Positions 1 to 6,721 of a DNA stretch of 17,930 bases are shown one piece after another. The stretch comes from an uncultured Oscillospiraceae bacterium (GTDB lineage Bacteria > Bacillota > Clostridia > Oscillospirales > Ruminococcaceae). Position 1 is the first letter of the stretch, and each line of letters begins with the position of its first letter. The stretch spans positions 1 to 17,930 of the forward strand of contig UQBC01000043.1 in assembly GCA_900539195.1 (NCBI GenBank), in the 5' to 3' direction. The translations under genes were made by a program, and so were the position numbers. Under the pieces are notes generated by a model. It was not told the origin of the DNA. It saw only the letters and a list, made by a program, of their open reading frames with translations, and ran no database searches.

Positions 1-283
1 TCAGAAACAGGAGTGTTTTCCTTTTGTCCGTTTCAGACTGAACACGGCTTATCAGTCCTTGATTTTCCATTCTTTCCAGCATCGTCGTAAGAGAAGTTAT
101 CGCTAATCCGCATTTCATCGAGAGTGACCTGATCGAGATTCCATCCTCCTGCCACAGCACATAAAGAATGCGCCCCTGGGCTCCATTAAACGCATCGATA
201 TTTTTTTCGCTGAGAATCTTCTCAAAAATCCGGTCTCCAAGTTGTTTTATTTTGGTAACAAGAAATCCGCCATTCATTTCCAT
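1..283 (-). CDS. MarR-family transcriptional regulator, 3' end beyond window
   Basis: The gene is read leftwards from ATG at 283 and runs off the left edge, giving 94 codons. The protein begins MEMNGGFLVTKIKQLGDRIF and continues through a winged-helix DNA-binding region: a helix-turn-helix around GISIRSLSMKCGLAITSLTT, a recognition helix TMLERMENQGLI, and a wing rich in basic residues (SRVQSETDKRKT). This order is typical of MarR regulators, which act as cytoplasmic dimers and usually repress their own or adjacent genes. The start is supported by AGGAG seven bases upstream (291-295). A perfect-spacing promoter and an inverted repeat lie just upstream, which suggests autoregulation. The C-terminal dimerisation helix and any regulated neighbour are outside the window, so ligand and targets are unknown. 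Confidence 0.88.
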   Translation of the reverse strand, partial: MEMNGGFLVTKIKQLGDRIFEKILSEKNIDAFNGAQGRILYVLWQEDGISIRSLSMKCGLAITSLTTMLERMENQGLISRVQSETDKRKTLLFL

Positions 284-290
284 GTAAAAT

Positions 291-331
291 CTCCTATATA
301 GTAGTTTGTTTTATATTGTACCATATAGGAG
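291..331. promoter_or_regulatory. Inverted repeat over MarR promoter and ribosome site (probable operator)
   Basis: The arms CTCCTATATAGTA (291-303) and TACCATATAGGAG (319-331) are complementary at 12 of 13 positions, with a 15-base gap. The remaining position is a G-U pair when read as minus-strand RNA. One arm lies between -35 and -10. The other covers the leader and the AGGAG ribosome site. MarR proteins commonly bind such palindromes to repress their own gene, so operator function is the simplest reading. The same sequence could also fold in RNA transcribed from the more distant promoter at 410-438 and cover the ribosome site. Confidence 0.6.
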
Positions 332-343
332 CTTTTTTGTCAA
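315..343 (-). promoter_or_regulatory. Sigma-A promoter P1 of the MarR gene
   Basis: On the minus strand, TTGACA (338-343) is followed after exactly 17 bases by TACAAT (315-320), close to the consensus for the vegetative sigma factor. The predicted start of transcription is near 308, giving a leader of about 25 bases before the ATG at 283. One arm of an inverted repeat overlaps the spacer and the edge of the -10 box, the usual position for a repressor site. Confidence 0.8.
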
Positions 344-372
344 GAGTTTGTATGTCTGAATAAAGGTAAATA

Positions 373-466
373 CCGATTTGTAGGGCAGATCAACTGCCCT
401 TATAAACTTATTATACCACGCATTTCCACTTCATGTAACCGATTTTCCTATCAAATTGCCATTGGG
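373..466 (-). repeat. Promoter-bearing intergenic repeat, copy A
   Basis: This stretch of about 95 bases aligns without gaps to 1317-1410. Shared blocks include GGGCAGAT-AAC-GCCCT, a 22-base identical block beginning ATTATACCACGCATTT, TTTTCC-ATCAAATT and CCAT-GG. It contains a hairpin GGGCAG-ATCAA-CTGCCC (383-399). The motif TGTAGGGCAG-CTGCCC resembles the short GC hairpin repeats scattered between genes in many Ruminococcaceae genomes. That resemblance is from memory, not a search. Confidence 0.75.
410..438 (-). promoter_or_regulatory. Extended -10 promoter in repeat copy A (distal promoter P2 of MarR)
   Basis: On the minus strand, TTACAT (433-438) is followed after 17 bases by TATAAT (410-415), preceded by TGG (an extended -10). 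It points at the MarR gene, about 127 bases upstream of its start codon. The RNA would carry the GC hairpin of the repeat close to its 5' end and then the inverted repeat at 291-331. Confidence 0.6.
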
Positions 467-485
467 CTGACATCGTAAACCGCAT

Positions 486-506
486 AAAAAAAGAGCCTTG
501 CGGCTC
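486..506 (-). terminator. Intrinsic terminator after the lipoprotein gene
   Basis: On the minus strand the sequence reads GAGCC-GCAA-GGCTC followed by seven T. A 5-bp GC stem with a GNRA-type tetraloop and a T-run is a standard Rho-independent terminator. It lies about 107 bases beyond the lipoprotein stop codon and separates that gene from the promoter in repeat copy A. Confidence 0.75.
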
Positions 507-519
507 GGGGGATATAGGA

Positions 520-549
520 AAAGGAGCAGCCGTGCGTGGTTGCTCCTTT
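520..549 (-). terminator. Second hairpin terminator after the lipoprotein gene
   Basis: AAAGGAGCAGCC (520-531) and GGTTGCTCCTTT (538-549) form a 12-bp stem with one wobble position and a 6-base loop. On the minus strand the stem ends in CCTTTTCC, a modest T-tract. It is the first of two stem-loops met by transcription leaving the lipoprotein gene. The second is at 486-506. Confidence 0.6.
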
Positions 550-612
550 ATTGTATTAAAGTGCGATGAATTGGTATTTGTCAATAAGTAATTTAGTATA
601 ATTAATTTTCCT

Positions 613-1260
613 TTATTCGTCCAAGGTATTATAAACTACCCTTACACCTTGTACGACATCATTTTCAGCATAAAACACCACGGTGAACATTTGGCTATGC
701 TCTATGAAAAATAGTTTTTGATTGCTGTCTTGAGTGCCGTAAATATACCTATATAAGCCCCTATCCTCAAAATTATTTATTTTTGACGGCTCTCCGTATT
801 TCTTCAGCACATCAGCCTTTGTTGAAACATTTGGCGTTATACCCCCAATTGAGCAATCATCCGATTCAAGAGCGATATCGTAAATAAACCCATCCTCTTC
901 CTGTCCTTCTATAAAGTTACCGATTCCCGCTACAAACATTTCTTTTCCGTTAAAATAAAAATCAGCCAATCCTGTATCGTCAACATAATGCGTTTCACGC
1001 TTTTGGTATGTCCACGCATCATCCAAATCGCCAATTCTCTTTGGCAATTCAAAGGGCACCCCTTTTATAATGAAACTTTTCCGGACACGTTCTATATCAA
1101 ATTCCGTTTCATCAGCGTTATTTGAATCGATGTCAGAACTTAAATTATTGTTTCCTGTTGGTCCTTTGGCACAGCCTGTCAAACTGCAAAGTAATGTCGC
1201 TGCAATCAACAACGCAACTGTCCGTTTTATTCTTTTGCCAACACAATTAATTATAGACAT
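613..1260 (-). CDS. Putative lipoprotein of unknown function
   Basis: The 215-residue protein starts MSIINCVGKRIKRTVALLIA, a basic N-terminus followed by a hydrophobic helix and the lipobox L27-T28-G29-C30. It should therefore be exported and anchored by lipid at Cys30. After a Ser/Asn-rich linker the mature part is acidic. It includes SIGGITPNVSTKADVLKKYG followed by EPSK, a pattern seen in small secreted domains of clostridial lipoproteins, but I cannot name the family. An in-frame TTG at 1278 and an ATG at 1266 are alternative starts. I chose ATG 1260 because GAAAGG lies about ten bases upstream, whereas TTG 1278 has no ribosome site. The gene is flanked by the two direct repeats, has a promoter in copy B and is followed by two terminators, so it is probably a single-gene unit. 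Confidence 0.75.
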   Translation of the reverse strand: MSIINCVGKRIKRTVALLIAATLLCSLTGCAKGPTGNNNLSSDIDSNNADETEFDIERVRKSFIIKGVPFELPKRIGDLDDAWTYQKRETHYVDDTGLADFYFNGKEMFVAGIGNFIEGQEEDGFIYDIALESDDCSIGGITPNVSTKADVLKKYGEPSKINNFEDRGLYRYIYGTQDSNQKLFFIEHSQMFTVVFYAENDVVQGVRVVYNTLDE

Positions 1261-1316
1261 AAGCATACGACCTTTCAACGAAATGGAACTGAGTTATCTA
1301 CCAACATATACATATT

Positions 1317-1410
1317 CCGATTATCGGGCAGATTAACCGCCCTCACAGACTCATTATACCACGCATTTCCACTTTTTACAACTACTTTTCCAATCAAATT
1401 CCCATCGGCA
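1317..1410 (-). repeat. Promoter-bearing intergenic repeat, copy B
   Basis: This is the second copy of the repeat at 373-466, in the same orientation. Its hairpin reads GGGCAG-ATTAA-CCGCCC (1326-1342). The single change in the stem relative to copy A still pairs as G-U when read as minus-strand RNA, as expected if the minus-strand transcript hairpin matters, though one wobble is weak evidence. The two copies bracket the lipoprotein gene. Confidence 0.75.
1353..1381 (-). promoter_or_regulatory. Extended -10 promoter in repeat copy B, reading into the lipoprotein gene
   Basis: On the minus strand, TTGTAA (1376-1381) is followed after 17 bases by TATAAT (1353-1358), with TGG directly before the -10 box. 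The spacer AAGTGGAAATGCGTGG next to the -10 is identical to that in copy A. The predicted transcription start is near 1346, so the GGGCGG-CTGCCC hairpin would sit within the first bases of the leader of the lipoprotein mRNA. Confidence 0.65.
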
Positions 1411-1472
1411 TAGCCTCATCAATATCCGCTTCCCGCTTAGGCTTTGCAACTCCATAAAAACTTGAAGTAGGA

Positions 1473-1931
1473 TTATAACAGTTTTTCTAATTCTATCAGT
1501 AACTTTTCTTTCATATCTTCTAATTCTGTCTTTGAAGGGCGGTTATTATCATTGTACATTTTTTCCATAGGATACCACCAAACAGGTCCTTTCCCATTGT
1601 TGCCATAGTTTTCTATATCTCCGCTTTTCCTTGGAAATAGGTGCCAGTGCAGATGTGTATCGCCATTGCCTAACAATTCATAGTTCATTTTTTCTGCTCC
1701 AAAAGCGTTTGAAACTGCTTCGGCGACTATGGACATTTCCTCTAAAAACTTAATCTTTTTCGTATGTGTTAATTGAAACAGTTCTGTTTTGTGTTCTTTG
1801 CAAAGAAATAATGTGTAGCCCTTAAAATGCTGATTATCACCAATAACTACATAACCTGTTTGCAATTCTTTAACGAAGTATGGATTCTTACAATTGTTGA
1901 TCATTTTAATTCTGTCGCATATAAAGCACAT
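1473..1931 (-). CDS. HIT-family (histidine triad) nucleotide-binding protein
   Basis: The 152-residue protein carries the histidine triad HLHWHLF at residues 93-99, preceded by GNGDT, and an N-terminal CFIC pair at residues 2-5 that is common in bacterial HIT proteins. The family hydrolyses or transfers nucleotidyl groups on substrates such as dinucleoside polyphosphates and aminoacyl- or amino-AMP. The exact substrate cannot be read here. It has no signal peptide and should be cytoplasmic. The C-terminal part (GPVWWYPMEKMY) resembles stand-alone HIT proteins next to acetyltransferases in Firmicutes. The start ATG at 1931 has AGAGG eight bases upstream. It follows the GNAT gene on the same strand after about 100 bases but has its own extended -10 promoter. 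The region is AT-rich compared with the ABC operon downstream, which could reflect recent acquisition. Confidence 0.88.
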   Translation of the reverse strand: MCFICDRIKMINNCKNPYFVKELQTGYVVIGDNQHFKGYTLFLCKEHKTELFQLTHTKKIKFLEEMSIVAEAVSNAFGAEKMNYELLGNGDTHLHWHLFPRKSGDIENYGNNGKGPVWWYPMEKMYNDNNRPSKTELEDMKEKLLIELEKLL

Positions 1932-1986
1932 ACTCGAAACCTCTCATTTTCTGTTTGTCCGGAATAATAACTACTTGTTCAAGATT

Positions 1987-1995
1987 ATTATAGCA
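1987..1995 (-). promoter_or_regulatory. Extended -10 promoter of the HIT gene
   Basis: On the minus strand TGC-TATAAT (1987-1995) forms a consensus extended -10 element. There is no good -35 at 17 bases, which is tolerated with an extended -10. The predicted leader to ATG 1931 is about 50 bases. Confidence 0.5.
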
Positions 1996-2033
1996 TAATC
2001 CTTTATGTCAGTCTGCTTTATAAATGAAAAAAA

Positions 2034-2516
2034 TTATAAAATCTTTTCCATATACCCACAGGTAAAAGGGAAAAAATCATATTTTTTGGTTCCTGTATGT
2101 GTAAATCCGAATTGCTCATACCAATTTTTTAATTTTTTGTTTTCCTCAACTATTCCGATGTTGATTTTTACGCAATTTGTTTTTTTTGCAGTATTAAAGG
2201 CATGAAATAACAGCTCTTGACCGATTTTTCTGTGTCTGTATGTCGGAAGTACACACAAATTGCTTAACTCACACTCATTATTACTCTGCAATAGCAATGA
2301 ATAGTAGCCAACAATTTTCCCGTTATCCCAAAAGGCATACATACGTCTATGCTCACCGAATAAATGCCACTTTAATCTTTCTTCAGTAGTTGCGAATGCT
2401 GTGAATTTAGGTGCATTTTCAGCGGTAAAGCCAAACTCGTCAGCAACTGTGGCAAAGCTGACTCTGATTACATTTACACATTCGCAAATATCTTTTTCAT
2501 TCACTTCCTCTATCAT
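2034..2516 (-). CDS. GNAT-family N-acetyltransferase
   Basis: The 160-residue protein has the GNAT fold signature. Strand and motif A run around residues 84-104 (LSNLCVLPTYRHRKIGQELL), where the R-x-x-G segment RHRKIGQ binds the pyrophosphate of acetyl-CoA. The usual final Gly/Ala of that motif is Glu here. Motif B follows as NWYEQFGFTHTGTKKY near the C-terminus, typical of enzymes that acetylate small amines or protein amino groups. The substrate is unknown. Start ATG 2516 is supported by GGAGG eight bases upstream, and a strong promoter lies at 2569-2597. It is likely a single-gene unit, possibly with read-through into the HIT gene. Proteins of this kind are often carried as accessory resistance or detoxification genes, but nothing in the sequence proves that. 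Confidence 0.88.
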   Translation of the reverse strand: MIEEVNEKDICECVNVIRVSFATVADEFGFTAENAPKFTAFATTEERLKWHLFGEHRRMYAFWDNGKIVGYYSLLLQSNNECELSNLCVLPTYRHRKIGQELLFHAFNTAKKTNCVKINIGIVEENKKLKNWYEQFGFTHTGTKKYDFFPFTCGYMEKIL

Positions 2517-2568
2517 GGTAAGTACCTCCGAATTTCGATTTAGGAGCAGTGCGTTGGTTCTTAAATAA

Positions 2569-2597
2569 ATTGTATCATATAAAACTTAGTAATTCAA
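2569..2597 (-). promoter_or_regulatory. Sigma-A promoter of the GNAT gene
   Basis: On the minus strand TTGAAT (2592-2597) is followed after 17 bases by TACAAT (2569-2574). The predicted leader is about 45 bases before ATG 2516 and contains the GGAGG ribosome site. Confidence 0.7.
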
Positions 2598-2780
2598 CGG
2601 ATATTTGCAAAAAGGCTCAACAATCACTTGATGATGTATGAGAAAGAATTTCAAGCGTTCACGCTCACTGCTCATCAAGCCTTTTAACAGCTTAAAATAC
2701 ACGGACAAACAAGCCGTGAATATTAAGCTCTCGTATTAGGCGGATATTATATAAATTGTAATGTCTGTCTATTGCATTTT

Positions 2781-2818
2781 GTTGCCGGATTGCGCAACCA
2801 ACCAAAATATGATAAAAT
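2781..2818 (+). promoter_or_regulatory. Promoter and possible operator of the ABC/two-component operon
   Basis: TTGCGC (2790-2795) is followed after 17 bases by TAAAAT (2813-2818), a plausible sigma-A promoter with a weak -35. An inverted repeat GTTGC-N8-GCAAC (2781-2798) overlaps the -35 box and could be the binding site of the operon's own response regulator. A weak -35 with an overlapping dyad is the usual arrangement for an activated promoter. The gene-free stretch 2598-2902 otherwise holds an imperfect stem-loop at 2609-2685 and a short dyad CACGG/CCGTG (2700-2718). I see no small gene there. Confidence 0.45.
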
Positions 2819-2902
2819 AAATTCCGACATAAAACAGGATTTAAGGATTATTTAATAATTTCTATGCTACAATGTAATCACAACGATAAAAGGAGCAAGG
2901 AA

Positions 2903-5272
2903 ATGTATTTAAACATACTGAAAAAAGACCTTAAAAGCAAAAAAACCATGAATATGATACTGCTGGTGTTTATTATACTTGCGACGATGTTTGTATCTTC
3001 AAGCGTAAACAACATTTTAAGGGTTACAACGGCGCTGGATGATTATTTTGAAATGGCGAAGGCACCTGATTATCTGGTGACAACAATGAACAAAAACCTT
3101 GCCGTTGACATTGATGAAACAATAAGTTCGTCGAAAGCGGTTGACAGCTATGCTGTGGAAGATGTGCTGTTTTTAGCACCTGACAATTTTATCTTCGAGG
3201 ACAAGGACATAACCGCAAAAGGCGGCACGAATATAGTTCAGAGCGACATAGGTATGAATTATTTTCTCTCTGACGGCAGTATCCTTGAAAAAGTAAATCC
3301 GGGCGAATTATATATAACAGAAAATAAAGCAGCCGCTATCGGCGTTGAAATCGGAGATAAGCTTACCATAGAATTGAACGGCATCAACTGTGAGTTAATA
3401 TTCAAGGGCAAGATAAAGGACGCACTTTTCGGATCAAATCAGCTTACTATAACCCGTTATATAATCAGTGTTGAGGATTATAATGCACTGACTTCAGCTG
3501 AAAACGCAGAGGAGTTTTATGGTGGCTCTCTTGTCTACATACATTCCTCTGATATTGATACACTTGTAAAGCAGATAAAGCCTCTTGCGGATAACAGCAT
3601 TCTTACATTTGACAGGGCTTCTATGGAATTCTGTTATATTTTTGATATGATAATTGTGGGGCTGCTCATTGTGGTAAGTGTTATTTTTATTGCTGTCGCT
3701 TTCGTGGTGCTGCGTTTTACTATCACCTTCACGCTATCGGATGAATTTCGCGAAATCGGCGTTATGAAAGCAATAGGTATAGGCAATTTCAAAATCCGTG
3801 GGCTTTACCTTGTAAAGTATCTGGGGCTTTCTGTAATCGGCGCAGTAATCGGACTTGTATTAAGCTTCCCATTCGGTGCAATGCTTATGAGCGTATCATC
3901 GCAGAATATTATCGTAAGTAATTCAAATCCGATATTTGTAAATATTCTCTGTGCAGTGCTTGTGATTGCGGTAATTCTGTCGTTCTGCTATGGCTGTACG
4001 GGTAAGGTCAGAAAAATGACTCCAATTGACGCAATCCGAAACGGTCAGACGGGAGAACGTTTCCGAAAAAAGAGTGTAATGAGCCTCGCTGGATCAAAGC
4101 TCCCTGCAACACCTTTCCTTGCTCTTAATGATATTGTAAGCAGCCCAAAGCGTTACAGCATTATTACATTCACATTCTTCCTATGCCTTTCCCTTATGCT
4201 TATGCTTTCGGCAACCGTTTATACTATGAACAGCGACAGTCTTGCCGCAACTTTCGGCTGGGCAAGCTGTGACATATATCTTGACAGCAAAATGGTTATG
4301 GAATGTATGCTGGAAGGCGGCGATGAAAAGCTGGAGAAGCACCTTGATAATATGGAAAAAACTCTTGCTGAAAACGGTATTCCCGCAAAATGTTATCAGG
4401 AAATGATGTTCTCTCTGCCTGTTGTTCACGGAGAAAAGAAAAGTAATATTACAATCTATCAGGGTACAGGTACGACAATGGATATGTACGAATATACCGA
4501 AGGTACCGCACCGCAGAACACAAATGAAATTGCAATAACACGAATTTCTGCAAAAACACTTAATGCGAATATCGGTGATACTGTTACAATCAAAACTGTT
4601 GACGGGGATAAGGAATATATCATTTCGGCATTCTTTCAGTCAATGAATATGCAGGGCGTCGGTATCAGGCTGCACAACGACGAATATATAAATTACGTTC
4701 AGGCAAACGGCGGTAACAACACTCAGATTAAGTTTACCGATAATCCCGACAGCGAAGAAATACAGCGGCGAATAGGCGAAATTCAGAGAATTTTTCCAGA
4801 TTACAAAAACATAAAGACTTGCGCTGAAGCGGTAGCGGATATGGTGGGAGTAGCCGGAACTCTTGACACCGTAAAATCACTCGTAGTTATGCTTACAATC
4901 GTTTTATCGGCTCTCATAACCGTACTTATGGAACGTTCCTTTATTGCAAAGGAGCAGGGTGAAATCGCTCTTATGAAAGCGGTGGGAATGAGAAACGGCA
5001 AAATTTACGCATATCATACATTACGCTTTTTATTCGTTGGAATTATTGCGGTAATTATCGGCGAAGCTTTAGCGCTACCGTTAACGCATCTTTGCATTGA
5101 CCCGATTTTCAAAATGATGGGTATGGAGCTTGCGGTCGGTTATGTCATAAACCCTGCGGAAATGTATCTTTTATTCCCTCTCGTAATTCTTCTGACAACA
5201 ACCGTCAGTGCATTTCTCACTTCGCTTTACACAAGAAAAATCAAGTCCTCAGACACAGCCAATATAGAATAA
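2903..5272 (+). CDS. ABC transporter permease with two FtsX domains
   Basis: The 789-residue membrane protein has about eight predicted membrane segments: one near residues 17-35, three at about 246-370, one at about 420-440 and three in the last 135 residues, separated by two large extracellular regions. Each membrane bundle carries the FtsX signature, EIGVMKAIGIGN near residue 284 and EIALMKAVGMRN near residue 687. The protein is therefore an internal duplication of the FtsX unit, as in MacB/BceB-type systems. Such permeases with a dedicated ATPase usually move or dislodge peptides and lipid-linked molecules rather than importing nutrients. The start at ATG 2903 is chosen over 2864 because AAAGGAG precedes it with good spacing, whereas 2864 has no ribosome site. 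It heads a four-gene operon, 14 bases before the ATPase. The substrate is unknown, and resistance to an antimicrobial peptide is an inference from context. Confidence 0.88.
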   Translation: MYLNILKKDLKSKKTMNMILLVFIILATMFVSSSVNNILRVTTALDDYFEMAKAPDYLVTTMNKNLAVDIDETISSSKAVDSYAVEDVLFLAPDNFIFEDKDITAKGGTNIVQSDIGMNYFLSDGSILEKVNPGELYITENKAAAIGVEIGDKLTIELNGINCELIFKGKIKDALFGSNQLTITRYIISVEDYNALTSAENAEEFYGGSLVYIHSSDIDTLVKQIKPLADNSILTFDRASMEFCYIFDMIIVGLLIVVSVIFIAVAFVVLRFTITFTLSDEFREIGVMKAIGIGNFKIRGLYLVKYLGLSVIGAVIGLVLSFPFGAMLMSVSSQNIIVSNSNPIFVNILCAVLVIAVILSFCYGCTGKVRKMTPIDAIRNGQTGERFRKKSVMSLAGSKLPATPFLALNDIVSSPKRYSIITFTFFLCLSLMLMLSATVYTMNSDSLAATFGWASCDIYLDSKMVMECMLEGGDEKLEKHLDNMEKTLAENGIPAKCYQEMMFSLPVVHGEKKSNITIYQGTGTTMDMYEYTEGTAPQNTNEIAITRISAKTLNANIGDTVTIKTVDGDKEYIISAFFQSMNMQGVGIRLHNDEYINYVQANGGNNTQIKFTDNPDSEEIQRRIGEIQRIFPDYKNIKTCAEAVADMVGVAGTLDTVKSLVVMLTIVLSALITVLMERSFIAKEQGEIALMKAVGMRNGKIYAYHTLRFLFVGIIAVIIGEALALPLTHLCIDPIFKMMGMELAVGYVINPAEMYLLFPLVILLTTTVSAFLTSLYTRKIKSSDTANIE

Positions 5273-5286
5273 GAAAGGAAACCGCT

Positions 5287-6051
5287 ATGAATATCTTAGA
5301 AGTAAAAGACCTGTGCAAAACATATATCGTAAACAAGCGCCAGAACAATGTGCTTAAAAATGTCAGCTTTACTGTAGAGGAGGGCGAGATGGTAGCCGTT
5401 ATGGGACCGTCAGGCTCGGGTAAGTCAACTCTACTCTACGCCGTTTCGGGTATGGATGGCATTACCGCAGGCAAGGTGCTGTTCTGTGGCAGGAATATCG
5501 CAAAAATGGGTGAAAGGGAGCTTGCTGATTTAAGACTTGACGAAATGGGATTTATCTTTCAGCAGATGTATATGCTGAAAAATTTAACGGTGCTTGACAA
5601 TATCATACTCCCTGCGGTACAATCGAATAAGAATACCGAAACACGAAAAGAAATCGTTCGGCGTGGGCAGGATTTAATGCGTAAGCTGGGCATTATCGAA
5701 ATCGCCGACAACGACATTAACGAGGTTTCGGGCGGACAGCTTCAGCGTGCCTGCATCTGCCGCAGTATGATCAATAATCCGAAAATGATTTTTGCCGACG
5801 AACCGACAGGCGCACTCAACCGTACATCATCTGACGAAGTGATGGAAGAGCTTGCAAAGCTAAACGCCGACGGTACGACAGTTATGCTTGTAACTCACGA
5901 TGTTAAGGTTGCGGCAAAATGCACAAGAGTTATGTATATAGTTGACGGCAATATCAGGGACGAATATAATCTCGGCAGATGTGAAAGCAATTCTCAGGTG
6001 AGAGAGCGTGAACGTGCGCTGAACAACCGGTTACTTGAATTAGGGTGGTAA
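5287..6051 (+). CDS. ABC transporter ATP-binding protein, MacB/BceA/LolD type
   Basis: This 254-residue cytoplasmic ATPase has a full set of motifs: Walker A GPSGSGKST (40-48), Q-loop Gln92, signature VSGGQ (147-151), Walker B MIFADEP (167-173, catalytic Glu172) and H-loop His204. ADEPTGALN after Walker B is characteristic of the MacB/LolD/BceA clade that pairs with FtsX permeases, which matches the gene upstream. It powers the permease by hydrolysing ATP as a dimer. The signature Leu is replaced by Val, a common conservative variant. The start has AAAGGA seven bases upstream. The stop codon is separated from the response-regulator ATG by one base (TAATATG), so the genes are probably translationally coupled. 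Confidence 0.93.
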   Translation: MNILEVKDLCKTYIVNKRQNNVLKNVSFTVEEGEMVAVMGPSGSGKSTLLYAVSGMDGITAGKVLFCGRNIAKMGERELADLRLDEMGFIFQQMYMLKNLTVLDNIILPAVQSNKNTETRKEIVRRGQDLMRKLGIIEIADNDINEVSGGQLQRACICRSMINNPKMIFADEPTGALNRTSSDEVMEELAKLNADGTTVMLVTHDVKVAAKCTRVMYIVDGNIRDEYNLGRCESNSQVRERERALNNRLLELGW

Positions 6052-6052
6052 T

Positions 6053-6721
6053 ATGACCGATATTTTAATTGTTGAAGACAACGAAGAACTTGCCGATATA
6101 CTGTGTGATTTTCTCCGTGCGGAAAACTACACAGTATCTGTTGCCAAAACAGGTGAAAAAGCCTTGTCGCTGTATGAAAAATACGGCGCAAGGCTTATCG
6201 TGCTTGATGTAATGCTACCCGGAATTGACGGCTTTGCGGTGTGCAGAAAAATTCGTGAAGAAAGTGACACGCCCATACTTATCGTAAGTGCAAAGGTCGA
6301 CAAGGAGGATAAGCTGAACGGGCTTATTCTTGGTGCTGACGATTACATTGAAAAGCCGTATGACATTGACATAATGCTTGCAAAAATTGCAGGTATTTTC
6401 AAGCGTCGGTACGCTGTTGATGAGCTTATCGACGGGGATATTCGTGTCAATAAGGTGAGCAGAACGGTATGCAGAAACGACATACCTATTGAAATGACTG
6501 TAAAGGAATTTGAATTACTGGTATTGCTTATCGAAAATAAGGGCAGGATTCTTACAAAGGAGTATCTATTTAATCAGATCTGGGGCAGTGACAGCTTTTC
6601 GGAACAGCAGACTCTCACAGTGCATATAAAGCGGCTTCGTCAGAAAATCGAGGACGATCCGAAAAATCCGAAGCATATACAGACGGTATGGGGAGTAGGC
6701 TACAAATATGAAAGCATTTAA
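6053..6721 (+). CDS. OmpR/PhoB-type response regulator
   Basis: The 222-residue regulator has an N-terminal receiver domain (about 1-118) with acidic pocket E8-D9, phospho-acceptor Asp52 in VLDVMLPG, switch residue Ser79 and conserved Lys101 in IEKPY. A winged-helix DNA-binding domain follows (about 128-222), ending in QTVWGVGYKYE, the typical OmpR wing. It is phosphorylated by the kinase encoded next and probably binds the operon promoter to raise transporter expression in response to the signal. The gene starts one base after the ATPase stop and overlaps the kinase gene by 14 bases, so all four proteins come from one transcript. Confidence 0.93.
   Translation: MTDILIVEDNEELADILCDFLRAENYTVSVAKTGEKALSLYEKYGARLIVLDVMLPGIDGFAVCRKIREESDTPILIVSAKVDKEDKLNGLILGADDYIEKPYDIDIMLAKIAGIFKRRYAVDELIDGDIRVNKVSRTVCRNDIPIEMTVKEFELLVLLIENKGRILTKEYLFNQIWGSDSFSEQQTLTVHIKRLRQKIEDDPKNPKHIQTVWGVGYKYESI

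Noticed and set aside
331..338. Inverted repeat 291-331 followed by a plus-strand T-run, as a plus-strand terminator
   Set aside because: There is no plus-strand gene upstream to terminate, and the loop is long. The palindrome fits better as an operator of the MarR promoter on the other strand.
2593..2720. Minus-strand open segment upstream of the GNAT promoter (includes SSERERLKFFLIHHQ)
   Set aside because: It is short, lacks a start codon with ribosome site, overlaps a stem-loop and matches no family I recognise. A pseudogene tail cannot be excluded.
2864..2902. N-terminal extension of the ABC permease by 13 residues
   Set aside because: There is no ribosome site at 2864, and AAAGGAG at good distance from ATG 2903 marks the real start.
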